Both the position numbers and the translations under genes were made by a program. From the NCBI GenBank assembly GCA_900551815.1, contig URXE01000006.1, positions 1 through 49,056 of the forward strand: DNA of 49,056 nucleotides, written 5' to 3'. Source of the stretch: an uncultured Collinsella sp. Its GTDB lineage: Bacteria; Actinomycetota; Coriobacteriia; Coriobacteriales; Coriobacteriaceae. Shown in pieces: positions 17,005-24,268 of the stretch. The notes below the pieces were generated by a model. The model was given only the letters and a program-made list of their open reading frames with translations. It ran no database searches and had not been told where the DNA came from. How positions within the stretch are numbered: the first letter of the stretch is position 1; each line of letters begins with the position of its first letter.

Positions 17005-17910
17005 GTGGGGGCTATTACTCCGGGCGTACGTTTGCACGACCTTCCGCAGGGGACCGTCGAGGAACGCATTCGCATGGCGGGAGAGCTGGGCTTTTCGTGC
17101 ATTCAACTGCCGAGCAAGGTGCTCTACGCATCGATGGGGATCGATCGAGGCGGCCTGACCCACGAGCTTGCCGACCATTTGCGTGCGGTGCTCGACGAGG
17201 CGGGCGTTTCGGTCGCCGTGCTCGGCTGTTATAAGAATCTGGCGACGCCCGATCGCCAACAGCTCATGGATAACTTTGCCGAGTACGAGGCATGCTTGAA
17301 CTTTGCCCAGATGCTCGGCGGATGCCCGGTTGGCACCGAGACCGGTCGCCCCAATGCACAGAACCGCGTTGCTGACGACCGCATGACCGATGAGGCACTC
17401 GATGCGTTTGCAGACGGGCTTGCACGCGTCTGCGATCGGGCCGAGGCCGTGGGTGGGCAAATTTTGATCGAGCCTGGTTGGAACGAAACGGTCAACACGC
17501 CGGATCGCTGCCGTGAGGTGCTAGAGCGCGTCTCGAGTCCGTCGCTCGGCGTGATCTATGACCCGGTATCACTGCTGCACCCCAGTGTTGTTGACGAAGC
17601 GCAGGAAATCACCGCGCGCATGCTCTACTTATGCGGCAGTAAGATCCGCGCGCTGCACGCCAAGGATTTTGAGGTCGTTGATAACGAGGACGAAGCCGGT
17701 TGGTGCGACGGTACGGGTTCGCGCCTGGTGTGTCATGGCGTGGGCGAGACGGGACGATATGACTTTGAGCCCGTGGTGGCCTGGGCGGCTGCCGCCTGCC
17801 CTGGGATTCCCTGCGTGGTCGAGAACAGCGTGCCGGCGACGGCGGCTGACTGCCTGGCAACACTCGAGCACATGTCCGCTCGCTGCGGGGCTTCGCATCG
17901 CGAGTTATAG
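17005..17910 (+). CDS. Sugar-phosphate isomerase/epimerase-like TIM barrel protein
   Basis: The 301-residue protein resembles the xylose-isomerase-like TIM barrel (AP-endonuclease 2) superfamily: GGQILIEPGW, a GVIYDPVSLLHP segment and IRALHAKDFEV supply the usual Glu, Asp, His and Asp metal ligands. The substrate is unknown. GTG at 17005, two bases after the GH105 stop, is chosen as start because the family homology begins there (GAITPGVRL) and AAGGGA precedes it; the frame is open further upstream inside GH105. Tight coupling to GH105 suggests that it acts on a sugar released from rhamnogalacturonan or on a uronate intermediate. Confidence 0.75.
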   Translation: MGAITPGVRLHDLPQGTVEERIRMAGELGFSCIQLPSKVLYASMGIDRGGLTHELADHLRAVLDEAGVSVAVLGCYKNLATPDRQQLMDNFAEYEACLNFAQMLGGCPVGTETGRPNAQNRVADDRMTDEALDAFADGLARVCDRAEAVGGQILIEPGWNETVNTPDRCREVLERVSSPSLGVIYDPVSLLHPSVVDEAQEITARMLYLCGSKIRALHAKDFEVVDNEDEAGWCDGTGSRLVCHGVGETGRYDFEPVVAWAAAACPGIPCVVENSVPATAADCLATLEHMSARCGASHREL

Positions 17911-17949
17911 CATTGGCTTTTGCCGTGTCGGCAGATTGAGATTACCTGT

Positions 17950-17986
17950 ATGGGGCGGCGGTGAAGGGTCTTTATCGTCGCCCCAT
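17950..17986 (+). other. Hairpin upstream of the GltD-like gene
   Basis: Near-perfect 11-nt arms (17950-17960 and 17976-17986) enclose a 15-nt loop. There is no T run. It may be a weak terminator or a leader structure. Confidence 0.45.
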
Positions 17987-18012
17987 TGGATTGCATTAAA
18001 AAGGGGAGTTGC

Positions 18013-19230
18013 GTGGCTATCCACATTGTCGAAGAGGCGAATCGTTGCCTAGGTTGTAAAAGGGCGTTCTGTCAGATTAAGGGCTGCCCGGTTCAGACGC
18101 CTATTCCGCGGGTCATCGACCTGTTCAAACAGCGTCGTCTAGAAGAGGCGGGCGAGCTGCTGTTCCAGAATAATCCCATGAGCGCGGTCTGCTCCATGGT
18201 GTGCAACCATTCGGGCCAGTGCGAGGGTGCTTGCATCCAGGGCCGCAAGGGCACACCCGTGCATTTCTCGAGCATCGAGAACTATATCTCGACAGCGTAT
18301 TTGGATCGTAAGGAGTGGACGCCCGCGCCGTCGTGCGGCAAACAGGTTGCTGTGGTCGGTTCCGGTCCTGCCGGTATTACCGTGGCCATTAAGATGGCCC
18401 AGCTGGGCTGTGCCGTCACGGTATTTGAACAGCGCTCCGAGGTCGGCGGTGTACTGGAGTACGGTATCCCCGAGTTCCGCCTGCCCCGTGCGCTCGTGCA
18501 AAAGTACCGTCACGTGATGTGCTCGCTTGGCGTGCGCGTGCGCCCTTCGACCACCATCGGCGGCGCACTGCACATCGATGACCTGCTACGTGACGGCTAC
18601 GACGCGGTCTTTGTCGGTACCGGTACCTGGCGAGCTCGCAAACTGGGTATTCCCGGCGAGTCGCGCGGCAACGTGCTGTTTGGTATCGATTACCAGGTCG
18701 ATCCCTCGAGCGTGGCGATCGGGCAGAACGTGGCGGTCATCGGTGCCGGCAATGTGGCCATGGACGTTGCCCGCACGGCCCTGCGCTCGGGCGCTCGCAA
18801 GGTCACCGTGTATGCCCGATCGCGCCATATCTCTGCCATCGATGACGAGGTAGAGCTGACCGAGCTCGATGGTGCCGAGATTGTGTGCGGCAAGGCGATC
18901 TATGCCATCGACGATAACGGTCCGGTCTTCGAGACGGCTATCTTCGACGAGGACAACAATGTGGTGGGCTACGAGGAAGAGCTTGACCATGTGTCTGCCG
19001 ACACAGTTGTGATTGCGGCTTCGCAGGTGCCCAAGGACAAGCTTGTGCTTACGACGGGTGGCTTGGAGACCGACCATCGCGGCCTTCTTTCGGTCGATGA
19101 GCGCGGCATGACCACCGTACCTGGCGTCTTTGCCGCCGGCGACGTGGTTAACGGCCCGCTCACCGTGGTTCATGCCGTGGCAGGTGCTAAGCTCGCCGTC
19201 GAAGGCATGACCAGCTACCTGGGCCTCTAA
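18013..19230 (+). CDS. GltD/NfnB-like NAD(P)H flavin oxidoreductase
   Basis: The 405-residue protein resembles the small subunit of glutamate synthase. The N-terminal segment has two Cys clusters for iron-sulphur centres (CLGCKRAFCQIKGCP near residue 11 and CSMVCNHSGQCEGAC near residue 60). An FAD site (VVGSGPAGITVA near residue 113) and an NAD(P) site (VIGAGNVAMDVA near residue 240) follow, and the C-terminal AAGDVVNGPLT closes the FAD fold. GTG at 18013 is chosen because AAAGGGGAG lies just before it. No glutamate synthase large subunit is present. Its neighbour is an Old-Yellow-Enzyme-type reductase, so it may supply electrons to that enzyme or another partner; this is inference. Confidence 0.8.
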   Translation: MAIHIVEEANRCLGCKRAFCQIKGCPVQTPIPRVIDLFKQRRLEEAGELLFQNNPMSAVCSMVCNHSGQCEGACIQGRKGTPVHFSSIENYISTAYLDRKEWTPAPSCGKQVAVVGSGPAGITVAIKMAQLGCAVTVFEQRSEVGGVLEYGIPEFRLPRALVQKYRHVMCSLGVRVRPSTTIGGALHIDDLLRDGYDAVFVGTGTWRARKLGIPGESRGNVLFGIDYQVDPSSVAIGQNVAVIGAGNVAMDVARTALRSGARKVTVYARSRHISAIDDEVELTELDGAEIVCGKAIYAIDDNGPVFETAIFDEDNNVVGYEEELDHVSADTVVIAASQVPKDKLVLTTGGLETDHRGLLSVDERGMTTVPGVFAAGDVVNGPLTVVHAVAGAKLAVEGMTSYLGL

Positions 19231-19245
19231 CACATCCCATCCATC

Positions 19246-19312
19246 AGTTGCGGTGAAATACGGACTGTTTTGGCTGTCAAAAGCCTCGATTGCTCCGTAT
19301 CTCACCGCAACT
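19246..19312 (+). repeat. 67-bp palindromic repeat, copy 1 (acts as terminator)
   Basis: The ends are 19-nt inverted arms starting AGTTGCGGTGA and matching at 18 of 19 positions. A T run follows directly (19312-19317), so this copy is a convincing terminator for the GltD-like gene. Three more copies of exactly 67 bp lie at 22164, 27645 and 28490. Confidence 0.85.
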
Positions 19313-19362
19313 TTTTTGTGGGTCGATACGTAGGCAGGGGAGTGCGTGCGGTCGGGTGTTGT

Positions 19363-19397
19363 GCAGTTGCTGGTACGATAGGTACGTTAGCAACTGC
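19363..19397. promoter_or_regulatory. Dyad upstream of the OYE-type reductase gene
   Basis: GCAGTTGCT (19363-19371) and AGCAACTGC (19389-19397) are perfect 9-bp inverted arms around a 17-bp centre. They lie 32 bases before the start codon. It could be an operator or a leader hairpin. Confidence 0.4.
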
Positions 19398-19428
19398 CGC
19401 CGAGCGGCTCAAATGAAAGGAACCCTGT

Positions 19429-21378
19429 ATGGAGTCCTCTGCCTATCCAATGCTCTTTAGCCCGATCAAGGTCGGTACGACCGAGGTCAAGAACCGCGTC
19501 TTTATGCCGCCGGTGTCCACCAACCTGGCCGATCATGGCTATGTGACCGACGACTTGGTCGATCATTACCGTGCTCGCGCCAAGGGCGGCGTGGGCCTCA
19601 TCATCACCGAGGTCGTGACGGTCGAGCCTACCTATACCTATCTGCCGGGTGACATGTGCTGCTACGACGACACGTTTATCCCTGGCTGGGAAAAGCTCGC
19701 CGCGGCCGTCCACGAGTATGGCTGCAAGATCATGCCGCAGCTCTTCCACCCCGCCTATATGGCCTTTAACATTCCGGGCACGCCGCGCCTGATCGCTCCG
19801 TCCTTTGTGGGCCCGTCTTACGCCCGCGAGGCACCGCGTCCCATCACGGTCGATGAGATCCACGAGCTCACGCATCAGTTCGGTGACGCCGCCGTGCGTA
19901 TGCAGAAGGCCGGTGTCGATGGCGTCGAGGTCCATGCGGCACACGCCCACGGCATGCTCGGCGGCTTTTTGACTCCGCTCTACAACAAGCGCACCGACGA
20001 GTACGGTGGCTCGCTCGACGCCCGCATGCGTTTCCTGCTCGAAGTCATCGCCGAGATTCGCGAGCGCTGCGGCAAGGACTTTATCATCGACGTTCGTATC
20101 TCGGGCGACGAGTACACCGATGGCGGCCTGACCCTCAACGACATGATCTACGTCTCGCGTCGCCTGGAGAAGGCCGGCGTCGACATGATTCATGTGTCGG
20201 GTGGTACCACCATCAAGCGCGGCTCCGCAATTCCCGCCGCCGGTACCCAGCAGGCCTCGCATGCCGCCTGCTCGCGCGAGATCAAAAAGCACGTCAACAT
20301 TCCCGTCGCCACCGTTGGACGCATCAACGAGGCCTGGATCGCCGAGGAGCTGATTGAGGACGGCGCTGCCGACATCTGCATGATGGGCCGCGCCAATCTG
20401 TGCGATGCCGAGTTCTGCAACAAAGCCGCTGCCGGCAACGCCGACGACATCCGCCCCTGCATTGGCTGCCTGCGCTGCCTGAACGGCATTATGTTTGGCA
20501 AGCGCATCTCCTGCACCGTCAACCCCGATGTTGAGCGCGACGAGGCCGGTTACGAGCCTGCCGCCGAGGCCAAGAACGTACTGGTTGTGGGCGCTGGTCC
20601 TGCGGGCATGGAGGCAGCCTACATTGCCGCCAAGCGCGGCCATAACGTGGTGCTCGTGGACAAGCAGGACGAACCGGGCGGTGAGATGCGCATCGCAGCC
20701 GTTCCGCCAGCAAAGCAGGAACTCACCCGCGTGATCAAGTATCAGTACCGTCGCCTGGCCGAGGCAGGCGTGAAGTGCGTATTTGGCACCGAGCTTACTG
20801 CCGAGGACATTCAGCGCGACTACGCCGGCTACGAGGTCGTCTTGGCTTATGGCGCCGAGCCCATCGCTCCGGCCTTCATGCAGGGCTTTAAGCAGGTTAT
20901 GACGGCTGACGACCTGTTGGGCGGCAAGGCTTTCCCGGGCAAGAAGATTGTCATCGTGGGCGGCGGCACCGTCGGTTGCGAGACGGCCGACTACCTGGCC
21001 CCGTTGGTCAACGATCTGTCGCCGGCCAATCGCGACGTCACCGTCATCGAGATGACCAAGACGCTCGCCGCCAACGAGGGCGGCGCCGGTCGCGCGGTGC
21101 TCATCACGCGCATGCTCTCCAAGGGCGTTCACGTGCTGACCGAGGCCAAGGTGACCGAGATTACCGAGGATGCCATCAGCTACGAAAAGGACGGCGAGAT
21201 CCACACCATCGCCGATGCCGATACGCTGGTACTTGCCATGGGCTATCGTCCCAATACCAAGTTGGCCGACGACCTTGCTGCAGCCGGCGTTACCACCCAC
21301 GTGTTGGGCGATGCCAACAAGTGCGGCAACATCCGCGACGCCATCGGCGATGGCTACAAGGTTGCTTGCGAGCTCTAG
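19429..21378 (+). CDS. Old-Yellow-Enzyme-type NADH:flavin oxidoreductase (FadH/2-enoate reductase family)
   Basis: The 649-residue protein has the architecture of 2,4-dienoyl-CoA reductase and 2-enoate reductases. Residues 1-340 form the FMN TIM barrel (HAAHAHGMLGGFLTPLYN near 167). A 4Fe-4S motif CIGCLRCLNG and a further Cys in ISCTVNP lie near residues 344-365, followed by FAD- and NAD(P)-binding domains (VVGAGPAGMEAA near 386, VGGGTVGCETA near 510). The family reduces activated C=C bonds. Its place among pectin genes suggests a substrate tied to plant cell walls, perhaps a hydroxycinnamate freed by the esterases, or an electron sink; no sequence feature proves this. A GAAAGGA site precedes the ATG. 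Confidence 0.85.
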   Translation: MESSAYPMLFSPIKVGTTEVKNRVFMPPVSTNLADHGYVTDDLVDHYRARAKGGVGLIITEVVTVEPTYTYLPGDMCCYDDTFIPGWEKLAAAVHEYGCKIMPQLFHPAYMAFNIPGTPRLIAPSFVGPSYAREAPRPITVDEIHELTHQFGDAAVRMQKAGVDGVEVHAAHAHGMLGGFLTPLYNKRTDEYGGSLDARMRFLLEVIAEIRERCGKDFIIDVRISGDEYTDGGLTLNDMIYVSRRLEKAGVDMIHVSGGTTIKRGSAIPAAGTQQASHAACSREIKKHVNIPVATVGRINEAWIAEELIEDGAADICMMGRANLCDAEFCNKAAAGNADDIRPCIGCLRCLNGIMFGKRISCTVNPDVERDEAGYEPAAEAKNVLVVGAGPAGMEAAYIAAKRGHNVVLVDKQDEPGGEMRIAAVPPAKQELTRVIKYQYRRLAEAGVKCVFGTELTAEDIQRDYAGYEVVLAYGAEPIAPAFMQGFKQVMTADDLLGGKAFPGKKIVIVGGGTVGCETADYLAPLVNDLSPANRDVTVIEMTKTLAANEGGAGRAVLITRMLSKGVHVLTEAKVTEITEDAISYEKDGEIHTIADADTLVLAMGYRPNTKLADDLAAAGVTTHVLGDANKCGNIRDAIGDGYKVACEL

Positions 21379-21435
21379 TCAACCCCTTGGTGCATGTGAG
21401 GCCTATCCCCGCGGCGTCAGTCGGTAGATAGCAAA

Positions 21436-21473
21436 AAGCGGCGGTCGTCCCGTACATGGGACGACCGCCGCTT
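21436..21473. terminator. Convergent terminator between the OYE gene and dhuI
   Basis: Perfect 16-bp arms (21436-21451 and 21458-21473) with a 6-nt loop. On the minus strand a T run follows (complement of 21433-21437), so it mainly ends the dhuD-dhuI transcript and may also stop the plus-strand message. Confidence 0.85.
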
Positions 21474-21498
21474 GCGTTAGCTGCAATGAGTCGTGCGA

Positions 21499-22140
21499 TT
21501 AGAGGCCCAGGATCTCCTTGACCTTGGCGATGATGGCCTCGTCGGTTGCGTTGGCAAAGAAGTACTCCTGGAAGTGTTCGCCGGCAAGTGCGCCCTTCAC
21601 CAGGTCCTGATCGATCTCGCCCAGAACGTCGACGAGTGGACGCATGGTCACAGCGCGGACGCCGTCGAGAATCTTCTTGTTGCGCTGCTCGGGCTCAACG
21701 CGCTCGGCGGGGTAGCCGTTTCCCGAACCAAAGCCAAAGAGCTTCTCGAAGGTGTACTCAAGGTTGAGCTCCTGGCCCCAGCCGTTCTTGAGGGCGAAGG
21801 GCATGGCGACGGCGTTGCCATCGTTGACCTGGGCAAAGGTGTAGGCGTCGAGCGGGTCGGCAACGTGGCCACACAGCACGCCGGGGAAGGAGTTGCAGGC
21901 GAGCATGGCGCCCTCGCCGGTGCCGCAGCCGGTCACGACGTAGTCGGCAGCGCCGGAGTTGAGCAGCACGGCGGCAAGGATGCCGTTCTGCACATAGGTG
22001 AGGGGCTTGGAGTCGGCGTCGGCATACATGCCATAGTTAAAGACGGTGTGGCCCATGGGCTCGACAACCTTCTTAAGGGCAGCCTCGATCATAGGGTTCT
22101 TGGAGTTCTGAGAGTTCTCATTGATCAGAGCGATTTTCAT
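21499..22140 (-). CDS. dhuI: RpiB/LacAB-family isomerase, DhuI-like (DKI isomerase)
   Basis: The 213-residue protein begins MKIALINENSQNSKN and carries TGCGTGEGAMLACN, the Cys-containing active-site loop of the RpiB/LacA/LacB superfamily, but is longer than RpiB (about 150). Streptococcal DhuI is an RpiB-type enzyme that isomerises 4-deoxy-L-threo-5-hexosulose uronate (DKI), and its gene goes with the SDR dhuD. The same pairing here, beside GH105, makes DKI isomerase the best call; it would replace the cupin-type KduI. An AGGAAGG site lies 9-10 bases before the ATG. A plain pentose-phosphate isomerase is the alternative. Confidence 0.78.
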   Translation of the reverse strand: MKIALINENSQNSKNPMIEAALKKVVEPMGHTVFNYGMYADADSKPLTYVQNGILAAVLLNSGAADYVVTGCGTGEGAMLACNSFPGVLCGHVADPLDAYTFAQVNDGNAVAMPFALKNGWGQELNLEYTFEKLFGFGSGNGYPAERVEPEQRNKKILDGVRAVTMRPLVDVLGEIDQDLVKGALAGEHFQEYFFANATDEAIIAKVKEILGL

Positions 22141-22163
22141 TGCGAATTACCTTCCTATTTCTA

Positions 22164-22230
22164 ACTTGCGGTGGAATAGTTCCTATTTATCCTGATAGAT
22201 GGCCTATACAGGAACTATTTCACCGCAACT
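22164..22230 (-). repeat. 67-bp palindromic repeat, copy 2
   Basis: Inverted 21-nt arms (22164-22184 and 22210-22230) match at 19 of 21 positions and carry the family ends TTGCGGTG and CACCGCAA. It lies in the dhuI leader on the minus strand. The central part differs from the other copies but the length is the same. Confidence 0.8.
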
Positions 22231-22266
22231 ATTACATTGGCCTTAATGTGGGCGTGCGGTGAGCGA

Positions 22267-22364
22267 GCGGGCTTGAGGCGGAGCAGGTTGCCTTGAAAGA
22301 GGAGGGAAGCGTACTTGGGTACGCGACCGACGATTGAAAGGCAAGATGCCCGTCTCAAGCCCGC
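22267..22364 (-). ncRNA. Nested stem structure between dhuD and dhuI
   Basis: Three nested complementary pairs are seen. The outer arms are 22267-22280 with 22351-22364 (13 of 14). The middle arms are TTGCCTT (22288-22294) with AAGGCAA (22338-22344). The apical hairpin GCGTAC-TTGG-GTACGC is at 22309-22324. The 98-nt element starts 7 bases after the dhuD stop and has no T run, so it is not a simple terminator. It may be a processed operon spacer, a small RNA or a mobile repeat. The strand is assumed from the operon. Confidence 0.45.
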
Positions 22365-22371
22365 GCAGCGC

Positions 22372-23181
22372 CTAAGCAGGTTGCTTGCCGATGTAAGCCA
22401 GAATGCCGCCGTCGACGTAGAGGATGTGGCCGTTGACGAAGTTCGATGCATCGGAAGCCAAGAACACGGCGGGGCCCTTCAGGTCCTCGGGCGTGCCCCA
22501 ACGGGCGGCCGGCGTTTTGGCAATGATGAACTGGTCAAACGGGTGACGGCTGCCGTCGGGCTGCGTCTCGCGCAGCGGCGCGGTCTGCGGCGTGGCGATG
22601 TAGCCGGGCCCAATGCCGTTGCACTGGATATTGGCCTCGCCAAACTCCGAGCAGATGTTCTTGGTGAGCATCTTCAGGCCGCCCTTGGCCGCGGCATAGC
22701 CGGCGATGGTCTCGCGGCCTAGCTCGCTCATCATCGAGCAGATGTTGATAATCTTGCCGTGGCCCTTGGCGATCATGCCGGGCAGACAGGCCTTGGACAC
22801 GATAAACGGTGCGTTGAGGTCAATATCGACGACGCGGCGGAAGTCCTCGGCGCTCATGTCGAGCATCGGGGTGCGCTGGATGACGCCAGCGTTGTTGACC
22901 AGGATGTCGGGCGTGGTGCCAAAGTCGGCCTCGATCTTGGCGATGAGCTCGGCGACGACGGCCTCGTCGGTGACGTCTGCCACGTAACCATGGGCCTCAA
23001 AGCCCAGCTCGCGGTAGTGCTTCTCGGCCTCGGCGACCTTGTCGGCGTGACGTGCGTTAAAGGCGATCTTGGCGCCAGCCTCTCCGAGCGCCTCGGCGAT
23101 AGCCATGCCAATGCCATAGGTGGCGCCGGTTACCAGTGCGACCTTGCCGTCCAGACGGAAGCTGTCCATAAGATCAGACAT
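22372..23181 (-). CDS. dhuD: SDR-family dehydrogenase, DhuD/KduD/gluconate 5-dehydrogenase type
   Basis: The 269-residue protein is a classical short-chain dehydrogenase: TGATYGIG for NAD(P) binding near residue 18, NNAGVIQ, catalytic Ser in ICSMMSELG, and YAAAKGG with the Tyr and Lys. Annotated relatives include gluconate 5-dehydrogenase and KduD. Next to a DhuI-like isomerase and GH105, reduction of 3-deoxy-D-glycero-2,5-hexodiulosonate (DK-II) to KDG is the likely role. The start at 23181 follows a GAAAGGA site; an upstream in-frame ATG at 23208 would overlap the operator. Operators at 23195-23210 and 23285-23300 place it in the pectin regulon. Confidence 0.82.
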   Translation of the reverse strand: MSDLMDSFRLDGKVALVTGATYGIGMAIAEALGEAGAKIAFNARHADKVAEAEKHYRELGFEAHGYVADVTDEAVVAELIAKIEADFGTTPDILVNNAGVIQRTPMLDMSAEDFRRVVDIDLNAPFIVSKACLPGMIAKGHGKIINICSMMSELGRETIAGYAAAKGGLKMLTKNICSEFGEANIQCNGIGPGYIATPQTAPLRETQPDGSRHPFDQFIIAKTPAARWGTPEDLKGPAVFLASDASNFVNGHILYVDGGILAYIGKQPA

Positions 23182-23194
23182 AGCGATCCTTTCA

Positions 23195-23300
23195 AAAGAA
23201 ACGTTCATCTATAAAAGTCATGCTTCTCATACAAGGTCAGTATAGGTGAAGCGGCGTAATAGCCACCCCTTATTTCCTAAAATCAGGTGAACGTTCACTT
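23195..23300 (-). promoter_or_regulatory. Two pectin operators upstream of dhuD
   Basis: Site 1 (about 23195-23210, AGAAACGTTCATCT core) is degenerate. Site 2, AGGTGAACGTTCACTT (23285-23300), has the perfect 12-bp core. Their centres are 90 bp apart, longer than at the other promoters. Site 1 lies just before the dhuD ribosome binding site, so it should fall near or after the transcription start. Confidence 0.6.
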
Positions 23301-23341
23301 TTAAAAGGCGAACGGCAGTCTTGTCCTTGCCGCACGGACGT

Positions 23342-24034
23342 TTATTCGCCCTGTTCCTGCATGCCCTCTGCGATCATGTTGCGGTTGTACACCAGATGCA
23401 AATACATCGCATCGTGCGCTGCGGTGGGATTGCGCGCGGCGATGGCGTCGGCCACGCCACGGTGGGTGCGGATGGTCTCCTCAACCAGCTTTTTGCCGGT
23501 CACGTCGATAAAGAGGGGGACGGATGCCTTGAGCACGCCTATCAGGCGGGGAACGACGAGGTTTCCGGAGCTTTCGGCAATGGCATTGTGGAACGCGGTG
23601 TCGGCGGCGGAGTAATCCTCACCGGCCTCGGCCAGGCGCTCGGATTCGTCGCAGAGATCTTTGATACAGACGACCTGGTCGTTGGTTGCGTGCTCGGCCG
23701 CCATGCGTGCCATCTGCGGCTCGATCATAAAGCGCACCTCGAGTAGGTCGCGCGCCAGACGCTGCTTGTCGTTGATAAAGGTAAAGCCCAGCGGGTCGTC
23801 GGCAACGCCGGGGTTTGACGCCACATAGGTGCCCGAACCTTGCTTAATGCGCACGATATTGCGCGACTGCAGCAACTTCATGGCCTCGCGCACAGTGCTC
23901 CTGCCGGCGCCCAAGCGCTCGACCAGCACGGTTTCCTTGGGCAGGCGATCGCCTTGCTCAAGGTGTTCATCCAGAATCAATTGAATGATTTTCTCCGATA
24001 TTTGCTCGGGGAGTCCCGATTCGGCGCGGGCCAT
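23342..24034 (-). CDS. GntR/FadR-subfamily regulator (FCD domain)
   Basis: The 230-residue protein has an N-terminal winged helix (RLPKETVLVERLGAGRSTVREAMKLLQ) and an all-helical FCD effector domain with the metal-ligand pattern of the family (Asp and His residues in DTAFHNAIAESSGN and THRGVADAI). The start at 24034 is preferred over 24061 because GAAAGG lies just before it. It is divergent from gntP, and two distinct dyads lie in the shared 234-base gap, so it most likely represses gntP and the sugar-acid dehydratase gene in response to an aldonate. ExuR- and UxuR-like regulators of uronate metabolism belong to the same subfamily. Confidence 0.85.
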   Translation of the reverse strand: MARAESGLPEQISEKIIQLILDEHLEQGDRLPKETVLVERLGAGRSTVREAMKLLQSRNIVRIKQGSGTYVASNPGVADDPLGFTFINDKQRLARDLLEVRFMIEPQMARMAAEHATNDQVVCIKDLCDESERLAEAGEDYSAADTAFHNAIAESSGNLVVPRLIGVLKASVPLFIDVTGKKLVEETIRTHRGVADAIAARNPTAAHDAMYLHLVYNRNMIAEGMQEQGE

Positions 24035-24159
24035 AGCTATACCTTTCATTACAAAATTCATCTGAGCTATTTTAGCGCACCACGGATGCGATATTGGCCG
24101 CTGGATTAGAGTCGGGCGGCTTAGATATACCGTTCGCAGCGCAAATACGACCGTTTACC

Positions 24160-24178
24160 AAATACATCAGATGTATTT
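24160..24178. promoter_or_regulatory. Odd-length palindrome in the GntR-gntP intergenic region
   Basis: AAATACATC-A-GATGTATTT is a perfect 9+1+9 palindrome. Odd-centred palindromes are typical of FadR-subfamily GntR operators. It could serve the divergent regulator gene. Confidence 0.6.
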
Positions 24179-24227
24179 CGAACAAATTTCAAAATGAAAC
24201 ATCAGACCTTTCCAAAACACGCTATAG

Positions 24228-24256
24228 TCATCAGACGAATTCAAAAGGTCTGATGA
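24228..24256 (+). promoter_or_regulatory. Inverted repeat before gntP
   Basis: TCATCAGAC (24228-24236) and GTCTGATGA (24248-24256) are perfect 9-bp arms with an 11-bp spacer. They lie just before the gntP ribosome binding site (GGAGGAAAG). A further direct copy of CATCAGAC is at 24200-24207. The site is a candidate operator for the divergent GntR protein. Confidence 0.6.
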
Positions 24257-24268
24257 ATTGGAGGAAAG

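Noticed and set aside
22267..22364. Structured element read as an intrinsic terminator of dhuD
   Set aside because: Neither strand has a T run after the outer stem, and dhuI continues downstream on the same strand.
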